DNA of 64,000 nucleotides from UBA5336 sp039818165. Its GTDB lineage: Bacteria; Pseudomonadota; Alphaproteobacteria; Caulobacterales; Hyphomonadaceae. How positions within the stretch are numbered: position 1 is the stretch's first letter; every line of letters starts with the position of its first letter. The DNA lies in the NCBI GenBank assembly GCA_039818165.1, contig JBCBUL010000001.1, forward strand, positions 62,001 to 126,000. The letters are read 5' to 3'. The notes below the pieces were generated by a model. It was not told where the DNA came from. It saw nothing but the letters and a program-made list of their open reading frames with translations, and searched no databases. Positions 1 to 8,200 of the stretch are shown here, piece by piece. The translations under genes were made by a program, and so were the position numbers.

Positions 1-191
1 ATGCCGAGCTGAAACGTCTTGCCCTCGGTCACAAGCGCGGCCGCAGCCGCCGTTTTTGCCGGTGTGATGTGGTTGATTGCGCCAATCCGATCATCGGCGC
101 CATGGGGAGATTCGGGCCACTCTGAGGGAGGTTCCGCAGTGGCACATCCGGCGGTTAGCAGTATTGCAGCGGCGATCCCTGTCAGTCTCAT
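1..191 (-). CDS. Cyclase family protein, lipoprotein, truncated by the window edge
   Basis: Only the first 63 codons are inside the window. The translation opens with a lipoprotein signal peptide whose lipobox is LTAGC (Cys16). It continues with GADDRIGAINHITPAKT and a stretch ending EGKTFQLG, which resembles the N-terminus of the cyclase/kynurenine formamidase-like family (PF04199), zinc hydrolases that often act on amides or lactones. The ATG at 191 is preceded by a strong GGGAGGA ribosome site. A short hairpin (CGTCG-TTTT-CGACG, 210-223) lies in the gap after accA. The family call rests on a short fragment, so the substrate cannot be named. Confidence 0.6.
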   Translation of the reverse strand, partial: MRLTGIAAAILLTAGCATAEPPSEWPESPHGADDRIGAINHITPAKTAAAAALVTEGKTFQLG

Positions 192-273
192 CGATTTCCT
201 CCCTGGAAGCGTCGTTTTCGACGTCTGGTCCAATGGGAGCCGAGATTGACGATGATGTGAAGGGAAACTGGCG

Positions 274-1233
274 CTAGGCCGTTTCCCGACCGATGGCGTA
301 GAAGCGCTCGCGGCGCTGGCATTTCAGTTCCTGGGCGGACAAGCCTTCAAGCCCGGTCAGCGCTTTCTGGATCGCCTTTCCGGCAGAGCTGATCGCCTTG
401 GCCGGGTCGCGATGGGCGCCGCCGACGGGTTCTTTGACAATTTCGTCGACAATGCCGCGCGATTTCAGGTCCTGGGCGGTGATTTTCATCGCCTCGGCGG
501 CGTCGGAAGCCTTCTCGGCGTCCCTATAAAGGATCGACGCGCAGCCCTCCGGGGAGATGACGGAATAGATTGAGTGCTCCATGATCAGCACCTGATTGGC
601 GGACGCGATGGCGATTGCACCGCCTGAACCGCCTTCCCCGATGATCAGAGACACCATGGGAACCGACAGAGTCAGGCAGCGTTGGGTCGAGCGGGCAATC
701 GCCTCGGCCTGCCCACGCTCTTCACCGGCCTTGCCTGGATAGGCACCAGCTGTATCGACAAAACTGATCACCGGCAGATTGAACTTTTCAGCCAGGTTCA
801 TCAGCCGCACCGCTTTGCGATAGCCTTCCGGATGAGCCATCCCGAAATTGTGCCGGATACGACTTTCGGTGTTGTGGCCCTTTTCGTGGCCCAGGACAAC
901 CACCGAACGGCCCTTGAACGTGGCGAGGCCTCCGAGAACGGCTTCATCATTTCCGAAAACGCGGTCGCCAGCGAGCTCCTGATAGTCGGTGAACAAGGCG
1001 TCCAGATAATCGCCGAAATGGGGGCGTTCCGGGTGCCGGGCGACCTGAGTCTTCCGCCAAGGTGACAGGTTCCTGTAGAGATCCTTGAGTTGTTTTTCGG
1101 ACTTTTCGCGCAATTTGCCCAGCTCTTCAGAGATGGACGGACCGTCTTCGGAAGCGTCCACGGCCTCCAGTTCGGCGATCTTGGCTTCGAGCTCTGCGAG
1201 GGGCTTTTCAAAGTCTAGGTATGTCGTGGTCAT
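274..1233 (-). CDS. accA: Acetyl-CoA carboxylase carboxyltransferase subunit alpha
   Basis: AccA pairs with AccD in the carboxyltransferase half of acetyl-CoA carboxylase, moving carboxyl from biotin on AccB to acetyl-CoA to make malonyl-CoA for fatty-acid synthesis in the cytoplasm. The 319-residue length is normal for proteobacterial AccA. An N-terminal helical region (about 1-60) precedes the crotonase-fold core, with the hallmark FVDTAGAYPG near residue 158 and GEGGSGGAIAIA near residue 199. It starts with ATG and an AGG ribosome site and lies 9 bp downstream of the GNAT gene on the same strand, so the two may be co-transcribed. The identification is secure. Confidence 0.97.
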   Translation of the reverse strand: MTTTYLDFEKPLAELEAKIAELEAVDASEDGPSISEELGKLREKSEKQLKDLYRNLSPWRKTQVARHPERPHFGDYLDALFTDYQELAGDRVFGNDEAVLGGLATFKGRSVVVLGHEKGHNTESRIRHNFGMAHPEGYRKAVRLMNLAEKFNLPVISFVDTAGAYPGKAGEERGQAEAIARSTQRCLTLSVPMVSLIIGEGGSGGAIAIASANQVLIMEHSIYSVISPEGCASILYRDAEKASDAAEAMKITAQDLKSRGIVDEIVKEPVGGAHRDPAKAISSAGKAIQKALTGLEGLSAQELKCQRRERFYAIGRETA

Positions 1234-1242
1234 AGCGCCTGA

Positions 1243-1797
1243 TTAGTCTGCCGGTCGCCTCTCCTGCAAGGGCTTTCGTGTGTAGAGGGCACCAAGGCGG
1301 TCATTGAAATCGTGTCGGCGCTCAAAGCGGTAGCCGAACTTTTGAGCCACAGCGATGGAGGCGGGGTTGGCGTCGTCAATCAGCGCGAAGGCCTCTGTGC
1401 CAGGCATGGCCCGGTCCAGCCAGTCATGGACCGCCGCGAGGGCTTCTGTCATGTACCCCTTCCCGTGGTGGGCGGCAGCAAGCGCATAGCCAAGCTCAGG
1501 CGTGGTACGCTTATCGGGCGTTTCGGGCCGCATGGCATCCATGAAACCGGCATCACCGATCAGGGTATCGCTGGTCTTTAACGCAATCGCCCAGAAGCCA
1601 TAGCCCAGCAAGGGCCAGCTGCCGAGCAGGCGGTGCATCGTCATCCAGGCATCCTGCGGTGAGCGCGCTTCCCTGATTGTATATTCCAGCACCACCGGGT
1701 CGCGCCACATGGCTGAGAACGCGTCGAAATCCCCTGCCGCATGGGGGCGCAGGATGAGGCGTTCCGTTTCAAGTCTAGGTGCGAGAGCAGATTCCAT
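1243..1797 (-). CDS. GNAT family N-acetyltransferase (RimJ/RimL type)
   Basis: This 184-residue protein has the RimJ/RimL-like GNAT pattern: an N-terminal ETERLILRP strand, an ELGYALAAAHHGKGYMTEA segment that supplies the acetyl-CoA pyrophosphate loop, and a NPASIAVAQKFGYRFE helix near the C-terminus. Such enzymes transfer acetyl from acetyl-CoA to protein N-termini or small amines. The substrate cannot be read from the sequence. It ends 9 bp before accA on the same strand and may share its transcript. Upstream lies a 159-bp gap shared with the divergent dodecin gene. Confidence 0.88.
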   Translation of the reverse strand: MESALAPRLETERLILRPHAAGDFDAFSAMWRDPVVLEYTIREARSPQDAWMTMHRLLGSWPLLGYGFWAIALKTSDTLIGDAGFMDAMRPETPDKRTTPELGYALAAAHHGKGYMTEALAAVHDWLDRAMPGTEAFALIDDANPASIAVAQKFGYRFERRHDFNDRLGALYTRKPLQERRPAD

Positions 1798-1956
1798 GCG
1801 TCTGCCTTTCCTTGTTCCGGCACGTTTGTGCTGCCACCAATGTCATCCTCGCTCTTTCGCCTGTCGAGGGAGCATCCGTGCACGGTAAAAATTCCATGCT
1901 AAACTCGCCGCTTGCGGGAGTCCCAACGGCCCCGTTGTTATAAGAGGAGAATTCCC

Positions 1957-2187
1957 ATGTCTGTTGCCCGTGTTACAGAAATCAGCGCCTCTGGCGCAAC
2001 CGTCGAGAAAGCCATTGAGGCCGGTGTGGCCCGCGCCACGGACACGTTGAACAATGTCGAATCCGTCTGGGTTCAGGACATCAAGGCCGTCGTCAAAAAG
2101 GGCAAAGTGGCTGAGTATCGCGTGATGATGAAAGTCACCTTCGTGCTCGAAGAACCCAAGAAAACCGCGGCCAAAAAGAAGAAATAG
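1957..2187 (+). CDS. Dodecin family flavin-binding protein
   Basis: This 76-residue protein matches dodecin, a small protein that assembles into hollow dodecamers storing FMN, FAD or riboflavin. Features include the N-terminal VARVTEISASGATVEKAIEA segment, a central SVWVQDIKAVV strand that carries the flavin-stacking tryptophan, and a C-terminal YRVMMKVTFVLE strand followed by a Lys-rich tail. The ATG at 1957 was chosen over one at 1912 because family members begin at this point and an AGAGGAGA ribosome site lies just upstream. It is monocistronic, divergent from the GNAT gene and convergent with leuB. Confidence 0.93.
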   Translation: MSVARVTEISASGATVEKAIEAGVARATDTLNNVESVWVQDIKAVVKKGKVAEYRVMMKVTFVLEEPKKTAAKKKK

Positions 2188-2198
2188 GCCTCGGGCAA

Positions 2199-2227
2199 CC
2201 GTGCTTGCTACAGTGCAGCAAGCACGG
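2199..2227. terminator. Hairpin between the convergent dodecin and leuB genes
   Basis: A perfect 11-bp inverted repeat (CCGTGCTTGCT, 7-nt loop, AGCAAGCACGG) spans the gap between two convergent genes and includes the last codons of leuB. Position and strength suggest a bidirectional transcription end. Neither side has a T tract, so it is not a textbook intrinsic terminator. Confidence 0.45.
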
Positions 2228-3263
2228 CGTCGGTCATCGCTTCGGTGCTGAGGTCACCACCAAGGTCGCGGGTTCGCGCGCCCTGATCCAGTGCAGAGCT
2301 GACGGCTGCGAATACCCGATCTGCGGCGTCTGGCCTGTCCAGCGACCAGCGCAGTGCCATTTCCAGCGACAGGATCGCCGCGCATGGGTTCGCAATGCCC
2401 TGGCCTGCAATATCGGGTGCAGACCCATGAACCGGCTCGTAAAGCCCTGGCGTGCCTGGCGCGCCGAGGGAGGCTGAGGGCAGCATGCCGATGGAGCCTG
2501 TGAGCATGGCGGCGGCATCGGAGAGGATATCCCCAAACAGATTCCCGCAGACCAGCGTGTCGAACTGTTTCGGATCGCGCACCAGTTCCATGGCACAGGC
2601 GTCGGCCAGAATGTGGCTAAGCTCCACGCCCTCGCCTTCGGTTTCGTGGAGCGCGGTGATCGTCTGGCGCCAGAAGAGCCCGCTTTCCATCACGTTCGAC
2701 TTCTCCGCGGAGGCAAGCCGACCCGACCGGCCCCGGGCGATATCAAACGCCACGCGGGCCACGCGTTCAATTTCAGGCTGGGTGTAGATCGAGGTCTCAT
2801 AGCCCCGCGCCACGCCGTCTGGCCCTTCATCGATGCCGCGCGGCTCGCCGAAATACACCCCGCCAGTGAGCTCCCGCACGATCATGATGTCGAGCCCCTC
2901 CACCAGATGAGGCTTCAGGGACGACGCGTCAGCGAGAGCGGGGAAACAGAAGGCCGGACGCAAATTTGCGAAGACATCCAGCCCTTTTCGCAAGCCAAGC
3001 AGTCCCATTTCAGGGCGATGCTCGCGGGCAACGCCCGACCATTTCGGTCCGCCCACGGCGCCGAGCAGCACAGCATCGGCGGCCTTGGCGCAGGCAAGCG
3101 TTTCATCTGTAAGTGGGGTGCCGTGGGCATCGAAGGAGCTTCCGCCGACCAGGGCGGTCTCGATCGCGAGATCAGGTGCAACAGCGTTCGCGACCCGCGC
3201 AGCAGCCTCGGTCACCTCAGGGCCAATCCCATCACCGGGGAGGAGCAGCAGGGTCTGGCTCAT
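2208..3263 (-). CDS. leuB: 3-isopropylmalate dehydrogenase
   Basis: LeuB oxidises and decarboxylates 3-isopropylmalate to 2-oxoisocaproate with NAD+ in leucine synthesis. The 351-residue protein shows the N-terminal LLPGDGIGPEV motif, the substrate-binding REL-TGG-YFG run near residue 130, the metal-binding NLFGDILSDAAAMLTGS near residue 243, and EPVHGSAPDIAGQGIANP for NAD binding. Its ATG overlaps the leuD stop by 4 bp (ATGA), implying translational coupling. leuC is not adjacent, so it must lie elsewhere. Confidence 0.97.
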   Translation of the reverse strand: MSQTLLLLPGDGIGPEVTEAAARVANAVAPDLAIETALVGGSSFDAHGTPLTDETLACAKAADAVLLGAVGGPKWSGVAREHRPEMGLLGLRKGLDVFANLRPAFCFPALADASSLKPHLVEGLDIMIVRELTGGVYFGEPRGIDEGPDGVARGYETSIYTQPEIERVARVAFDIARGRSGRLASAEKSNVMESGLFWRQTITALHETEGEGVELSHILADACAMELVRDPKQFDTLVCGNLFGDILSDAAAMLTGSIGMLPSASLGAPGTPGLYEPVHGSAPDIAGQGIANPCAAILSLEMALRWSLDRPDAADRVFAAVSSALDQGARTRDLGGDLSTEAMTDAVLAAL

Positions 3264-3889
3264 GCGCCGCGTTCCAACCAGGGCGTCATGAGGCGGCGAT
3301 GGCTTTCATAGTCTGAAATGGCGGCATCCGATTTCAGGCTCGTGCCAATTTCATCAAGGCCGGCCATCAGATTGGCCTTCCGGCCTTCATCGACTTCGAA
3401 ATTGTGAACGGTCCCGTCCGGCGTGGTTACCGTCTGCGCGGTCAGATCGATTTCGAACAGGTGGTTTGCGCCGCCGGCTTGCTCTGCCAGCTGATCACAG
3501 ACCTCAACGGGCAGCGCGATGGGCAGGATACCGTTCTTGTAGCAGTTATTGTGGAAGATATCAGCGAAACCGGGCGCGATAACGCAGGTGATCCCTTGGT
3601 CCAGCAGCGCCCACGGGGCGTGCTCGCGAGACGAACCGCAGCCGAAGTTTTCACCGGCTATCAGAATGCTCGCGCCAGCGTAAGCCGGCTGATTCAGCAC
3701 GAAATCAGGGTTTTCCGAGCCATCCGGCAGGGTTTTAAGCTCGTGGAACAAGCCTTTCGACAGGCCGACACGTTCTGTCGTTTTCAGGAACTGTTTCGGG
3801 ATGATCATGTCGGTATCGACATTGGCCATGAGCTGGCCCTTGTCGGTGAGGGGCGCGGCAGTGCCCTTCAGGGTGGTGAACGGTTTCAT
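3260..3889 (-). CDS. leuD: 3-isopropylmalate dehydratase small subunit
   Basis: LeuD is the small swivel subunit of isopropylmalate isomerase, which with LeuC converts 2- to 3-isopropylmalate. The 209 residues fit the family. Diagnostic segments are NVDTDMIIPKQFLK near residue 24 and FGCGSSREHAPWALLDQGI near residue 82, followed by FHNNCYKNGILPI. It lies 10 bp after the VOC gene and overlaps leuB by 4 bp, in a run Zur-like, VOC, leuD, leuB. The catalytic large subunit LeuC is not in the window. Confidence 0.97.
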   Translation of the reverse strand: MKPFTTLKGTAAPLTDKGQLMANVDTDMIIPKQFLKTTERVGLSKGLFHELKTLPDGSENPDFVLNQPAYAGASILIAGENFGCGSSREHAPWALLDQGITCVIAPGFADIFHNNCYKNGILPIALPVEVCDQLAEQAGGANHLFEIDLTAQTVTTPDGTVHNFEVDEGRKANLMAGLDEIGTSLKSDAAISDYESHRRLMTPWLERGA

Positions 3890-3899
3890 AGGGGCTTCT

Positions 3900-4757
3900 T
3901 TAGCGCGGCGTGTGGGCGATAAACAGTGTCGGTACGCCTAAAGTCTTGTTCCGGAGCGTGAAAACGCGGCTGCCTGGTTTTCGCCCTGTACGAATTTCGG
4001 AGACGTCTGCGCCGTCAGCGGAAAGCCGTGCATGGGCGGCTCCAAGATCGTCGACGGCCCAGGTGATCCCCCAAATCGTATCGTTGCCCGCTGGATCATT
4101 GGTTTGATCGAGACGGTGGATGACTTCCAGCGTCAGGTCGCCGACCCGGAAGAACAGAAACCGCGTGTTCCATTGCTCAGCGGTGCGATCGAGCGCGAGG
4201 CGCAAGCCAAGACGCGCGCCATAGTGCGCAGTGGCGCGCTCCGGGTTTGGTGTGTTGATCACAAGGTGATCGAGCGACGCAATACCTCCGGCGGGTTGTT
4301 TTGGCGTTTGAAACAGCGCGTCGTGTTGCACCACGAACGTTTTCACCCCGGCGCAGGCTGCGTCAGCAAGGCGGGTTCGGCACCACGCCCGGGTTTGCCC
4401 TGTCTCGACGTGGACAGCCTTGCCGCCGGAAATGTCCGAAGGACCAAGCCCGCGCCTTTGGAAGGTGTGGTGGGCGTCTTCGATCTGTTCGGTCATGAAA
4501 GCGAGGCTGGTGAGGCGTGGGCCGCCCTTGCTAAGCAGCTCATTGAGGCGGTCACCCACCGGGCCGGCGCCGTGCGGTGCCATGAGTTCCAGCGCGCAAT
4601 TGTGTGTTCGGAACTGGGCGATCGCTGTGCCGCTTTCAGTGTCTTCGGCGTGCCAATCGGGCCCACGGCCGAAAACGCATGTATAGTCTTTGATGCCCTC
4701 CGCTAAGTCCGGGCAGATCAGGACAACATGGTCGAGGGCCGCAATCACGCCGCGCAT
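3900..4757 (-). CDS. VOC family protein with two glyoxalase-like domains
   Basis: The 285-residue protein contains two vicinal-oxygen-chelate repeats. The first begins ALDHVVLICPDL (residues 7-18) and the second SLDHLVINTPNPERATAHYG (about 162-181). Each is followed by a beta-strand-rich module, and HNCALELMAP and LTLEVIHR supply probable metal-site glutamates. VOC enzymes include glyoxalases, dioxygenases and isomerases, so the reaction is undetermined. Its start overlaps the end of the Zur-like gene by 13 bp and leuD follows after 10 bp. I do not recognise a more specific family. Confidence 0.8.
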   Translation of the reverse strand: MRGVIAALDHVVLICPDLAEGIKDYTCVFGRGPDWHAEDTESGTAIAQFRTHNCALELMAPHGAGPVGDRLNELLSKGGPRLTSLAFMTEQIEDAHHTFQRRGLGPSDISGGKAVHVETGQTRAWCRTRLADAACAGVKTFVVQHDALFQTPKQPAGGIASLDHLVINTPNPERATAHYGARLGLRLALDRTAEQWNTRFLFFRVGDLTLEVIHRLDQTNDPAGNDTIWGITWAVDDLGAAHARLSADGADVSEIRTGRKPGSRVFTLRNKTLGVPTLFIAHTPR

Positions 4758-5215
4758 GCCTTACACAGGCCTCGCGCCTCAATGACCGCCTGGCTCAGCT
4801 TGAAATTGGCCGCTTCCGCTTCCTCCATCAAAGCAGGCACAGTGGACCTGGAGTGGAGCTCTTCCGCCGCGCCGCATGCTTCGCAGATCAGGAAAATTGC
4901 AGAATGGTTGTGGCTGGCATGCCCGCACGCGACATAGGCGTTCAGGCTCTCAATCTTGTGGGCAAGCCCCAGGCTTTGAAGAAACTCGAGCGCCCGGTAA
5001 ATCGTAGGGGGCTTGGCGCTGCCTTCGCCGTCCAGATTTTCCATCAGATCATAGGCTTTTGCCGGTTTTTCGGATTCAACAAGAAGCCGGAGCACTTTTC
5101 GCCGGATCCGCGTCATCCTTTGCCCGTGCGATTGGGCGATCTCCTCTGCAACAGACAGAAAAGCGTCCGTGTCTTCCGGGCTGCAGGGCGTGTTTGCACG
5201 GGCATCATGGGGCAT
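4745..5215 (-). CDS. zur: Fur family transcriptional repressor, Zur-like
   Basis: The 156-residue protein has a winged-helix half (about 30-90, with MTRIRRKVLRLL and KPPTIYRALEFLQSLGL) and a metal-binding dimerisation half. The latter holds VACGHASHNHSAIFLICEACGAAEE and a C-terminal CKAC, giving the paired CxxC structural zinc site of Fur relatives. The Cys-His-rich loop and Glu-poor context look more like Zur than Fur. Zur represses zinc uptake genes when zinc is sufficient. No znuABC genes are nearby, so the symbol is a family-level inference. It is followed by overlapping VOC and leu genes. Confidence 0.8.
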   Translation of the reverse strand: MPHDARANTPCSPEDTDAFLSVAEEIAQSHGQRMTRIRRKVLRLLVESEKPAKAYDLMENLDGEGSAKPPTIYRALEFLQSLGLAHKIESLNAYVACGHASHNHSAIFLICEACGAAEELHSRSTVPALMEEAEAANFKLSQAVIEARGLCKACAA

Positions 5216-5257
5216 GGTGCCAATGTCGGTGTTTTCGCGATGTTTGTGAAGGGGCGG

Positions 5258-8200
5258 CTAGGCCACCGCCTCCACAGTCTCTGGCGCCAGAATGCGCGAA
5301 GCCACCTCTTTCGGGACCACCATGACCGTCTCTGAAAGTGTCTTGTCCCAATCGTCGAGCAGGTTGGTTGCGTGCTGTGATCCCGTCCTTTCGGCATGTT
5401 CGCGCACGAGGGTTTCGAAGCGCTCCACATGCTGATTTGGCATTTCGCTGAGCGGGTGCCAATCAATGCTGTCGGGGTTCGCGACCTTTTCGAAACGGTT
5501 TTCCGGATCCCAGGCCCAGGCCACTCCGCCTGTCATGCCAGCGCCGAAATTGTCGCCCACCTCGCCAAGGATCGCGATTGCGCCCCCAGTCATGTATTCG
5601 CAACCGTTTGCGCCGGTGGCTTCCACAACGGCTTCCGCGCCCGAATTTCGAACGGCAAATCGCACGCCGGCTTTTCCGGCCGCGAAAAGCCGGCCAGATG
5701 TTGCGCCATAAAGGCAGGTATTGCCGATGATCGTATGGTCGCTTGCATCGGTCGCGAGCCGCGCCGTGGGGCGAAGTTGCACTGTCGCGCCCGAAAGGCC
5801 CTTGCCAACATAGTCGTTTGCATCGCCGGTCACATCCAGGGTCAGGCCTTGGACGGAGAACGCGCCAAGGGATTGCCCGGCAGACCCTTCAAGCCGGATA
5901 AGGAGGCGCCCTTCGGGCAGCTCTTTCTCGCCAAAATTGCGGACAATGTGCGACGAACACCGTGCGCCGATAGCGCGTTGAACGTTCTGCACGCCATACT
6001 GCAGCTGCATCTTTTCGCCTCGGGCGAAGAAGGGCTCCGCGTCGCGCAGGATTTGCGCATCGAGCGTGTCGGGCACCGGCTCGCGACGGGTCGGCGCATA
6101 ACGAACTGGTTCCGCAGTGTCGACCTGGACAAGAAGCGGGTTCAGGTCGAGGTCATCGAGGTGGGCTGCACCGCGTGAGACCTGGGCGAGCAGGTCTGTG
6201 CGCCCAATCGCGGCATCAAGGCTCGGCAGGCCAAGTTCGGCCAGGATCTGTCGAACATCCTCGGCGATAAAGCTCATCAGATTGACGACTTTGTCCGGAT
6301 TGCCGGTGAACTTCTTGATGAGTTCCGGGTCCTGGGTGCAGACTCCGACAGGGCACGTGTTTGAGTGACACTGGCGCACCATGATGCAGCCCATGGCGAC
6401 GAGGCTGGCCGTGCCAATGCCATATTCCTCGGCGCCCAACATGGCCGCCTTAACGATGTCGCGTCCGGTGCGCAGGCCGCCATCGGTGCGCAGGGTGACC
6501 TTATCTCGCAAATTGTTCAGGCTGAGCACCTGATGGGCCTCTGCCAGGCCAAGTTCCCAGGGCAGACCGGCATGTTTGATGGAGGTTTGGGGGGAAGCGC
6601 CTGTCCCGCCGACATTGCCGGCAATGAGGATGACATCGGCCTTGGCCTTGGCCACGCCAGCTGCAACGGTGCCCACGCCAGAGCGCGCTACGAGCTTCAC
6701 GCAAACGCGTGCGTCCGGGTTGATCTGCTTCAGGTCATAGATGAGCTGGGCGAGATCTTCGATCGAATAGATGTCATGGTGTGGTGGAGGCGAAATCAGC
6801 GTCACGCCGGGCGTTGAGTGCCGGTTCTTGGCGATGAATTCGGTGACTTTGAAACCGGGCAGCTGGCCACCCTCGCCGGGTTTTGCGCCTTGCGCCACCT
6901 TGATCTCGATCTCACGGCACTGGTTCAGATATTCCGCCGTCACGCCAAATCGGCCGCTGGCGACCTGTTTGACTGCGGAATTCATGTTGTCGCCATTTGG
7001 TAAGGGCTGGTACCGCGCGCGCACCTCGCCGCCTTCACCGGAAACGGACTTCGCGCCGATCCGGTTCATGGCCACGTTGAGCGTTCCGTGGGCTTCCGGG
7101 CTCAGTGCGCCCAGGGACATACCTGGCGTGACGAACCGTTTTCGGATTTCGTTTATGGACTGGATGTCTTCGACCGGGATCGCGCGGCCAGCGGGTTTGA
7201 AGTCCAGAAGATCGCGCAGCTGAATAGGCGGCCGGGCGTTCACGGCATCTGCGTATTTCTTGAACGTATCAAATCGACCCGTATCGCAGGCGGCCTGCAA
7301 TGTGTGGATCAGATTGCCATCCAGGGCGTGGGGCTCGGAGCGCGCGCGCAGCCGGTAAAACCCGCCCACGGGGAGCGCCACCACATCTTCGTCGAAAGCT
7401 TGTTCGTGGCGGGAGACCACATTCTCCTCAATGCCAGCCAGGCCAAGGCCGGAAATCCGGCTCGTCATGCCCGGGAAGTAGTCCGCAACCAAGGCACGAG
7501 AGAGGCCAAGCGCCTCGAAATTGTATCCACCGCGATAGGACGAGATCACTGAAATGCCCATTTTGGAAAGGATTTTCAGGAGCCCGCCTTCAATGGCGCG
7601 CTTATAGTTGAGCACGGCCTGACCGAGACCGATTTCGCCGAACAGGCCGCGCTCATGGCGCTCAGCAATGCTTTCCTGGGCGAGATAAGCGTTCACGCAC
7701 GTCGCGCCGACGCCGACGAGAACGGCAAAATAATGGGTGTCGAGGCACTCAGCCGAGCGCACGGTAATGGAGCAGAAGGTTCTGAGTCCCTGCGAAACAA
7801 GGTGGCCGTGCACAGCGCCGGTCGCCAGGATCATGGGGATCGCGACGCGGCCTTCCCCGGCGTGTTCGTCGGTCAGAACAATGTGCTCATGACCGGCACG
7901 GACGGCGTCTTCGGCTTCGCTGCGGATGCGGTCCAGCGCCTCTTTAAGTGTGCGTCCATTGCCCGTCGCAGCGTCAGCGTCGAACGTGCAGTCAATCTCC
8001 GTCACCTGCGAGCCGAGGAGACTGCGCAGCCGCTCATACATGCCCGTCGTGAGGACGGGGCTTTCAAGTACGAGCACATCCTGCTGGGTTTCGTCAGTGG
8101 CGAGCACATTGCCGAGGTTCTTGAACCGCGTTTTCAGGCTCATCACCCGCGCTTCGCGGAGGGGATCGATGGGAGGGTTCGTGACCTGGCTGAAGTTCTG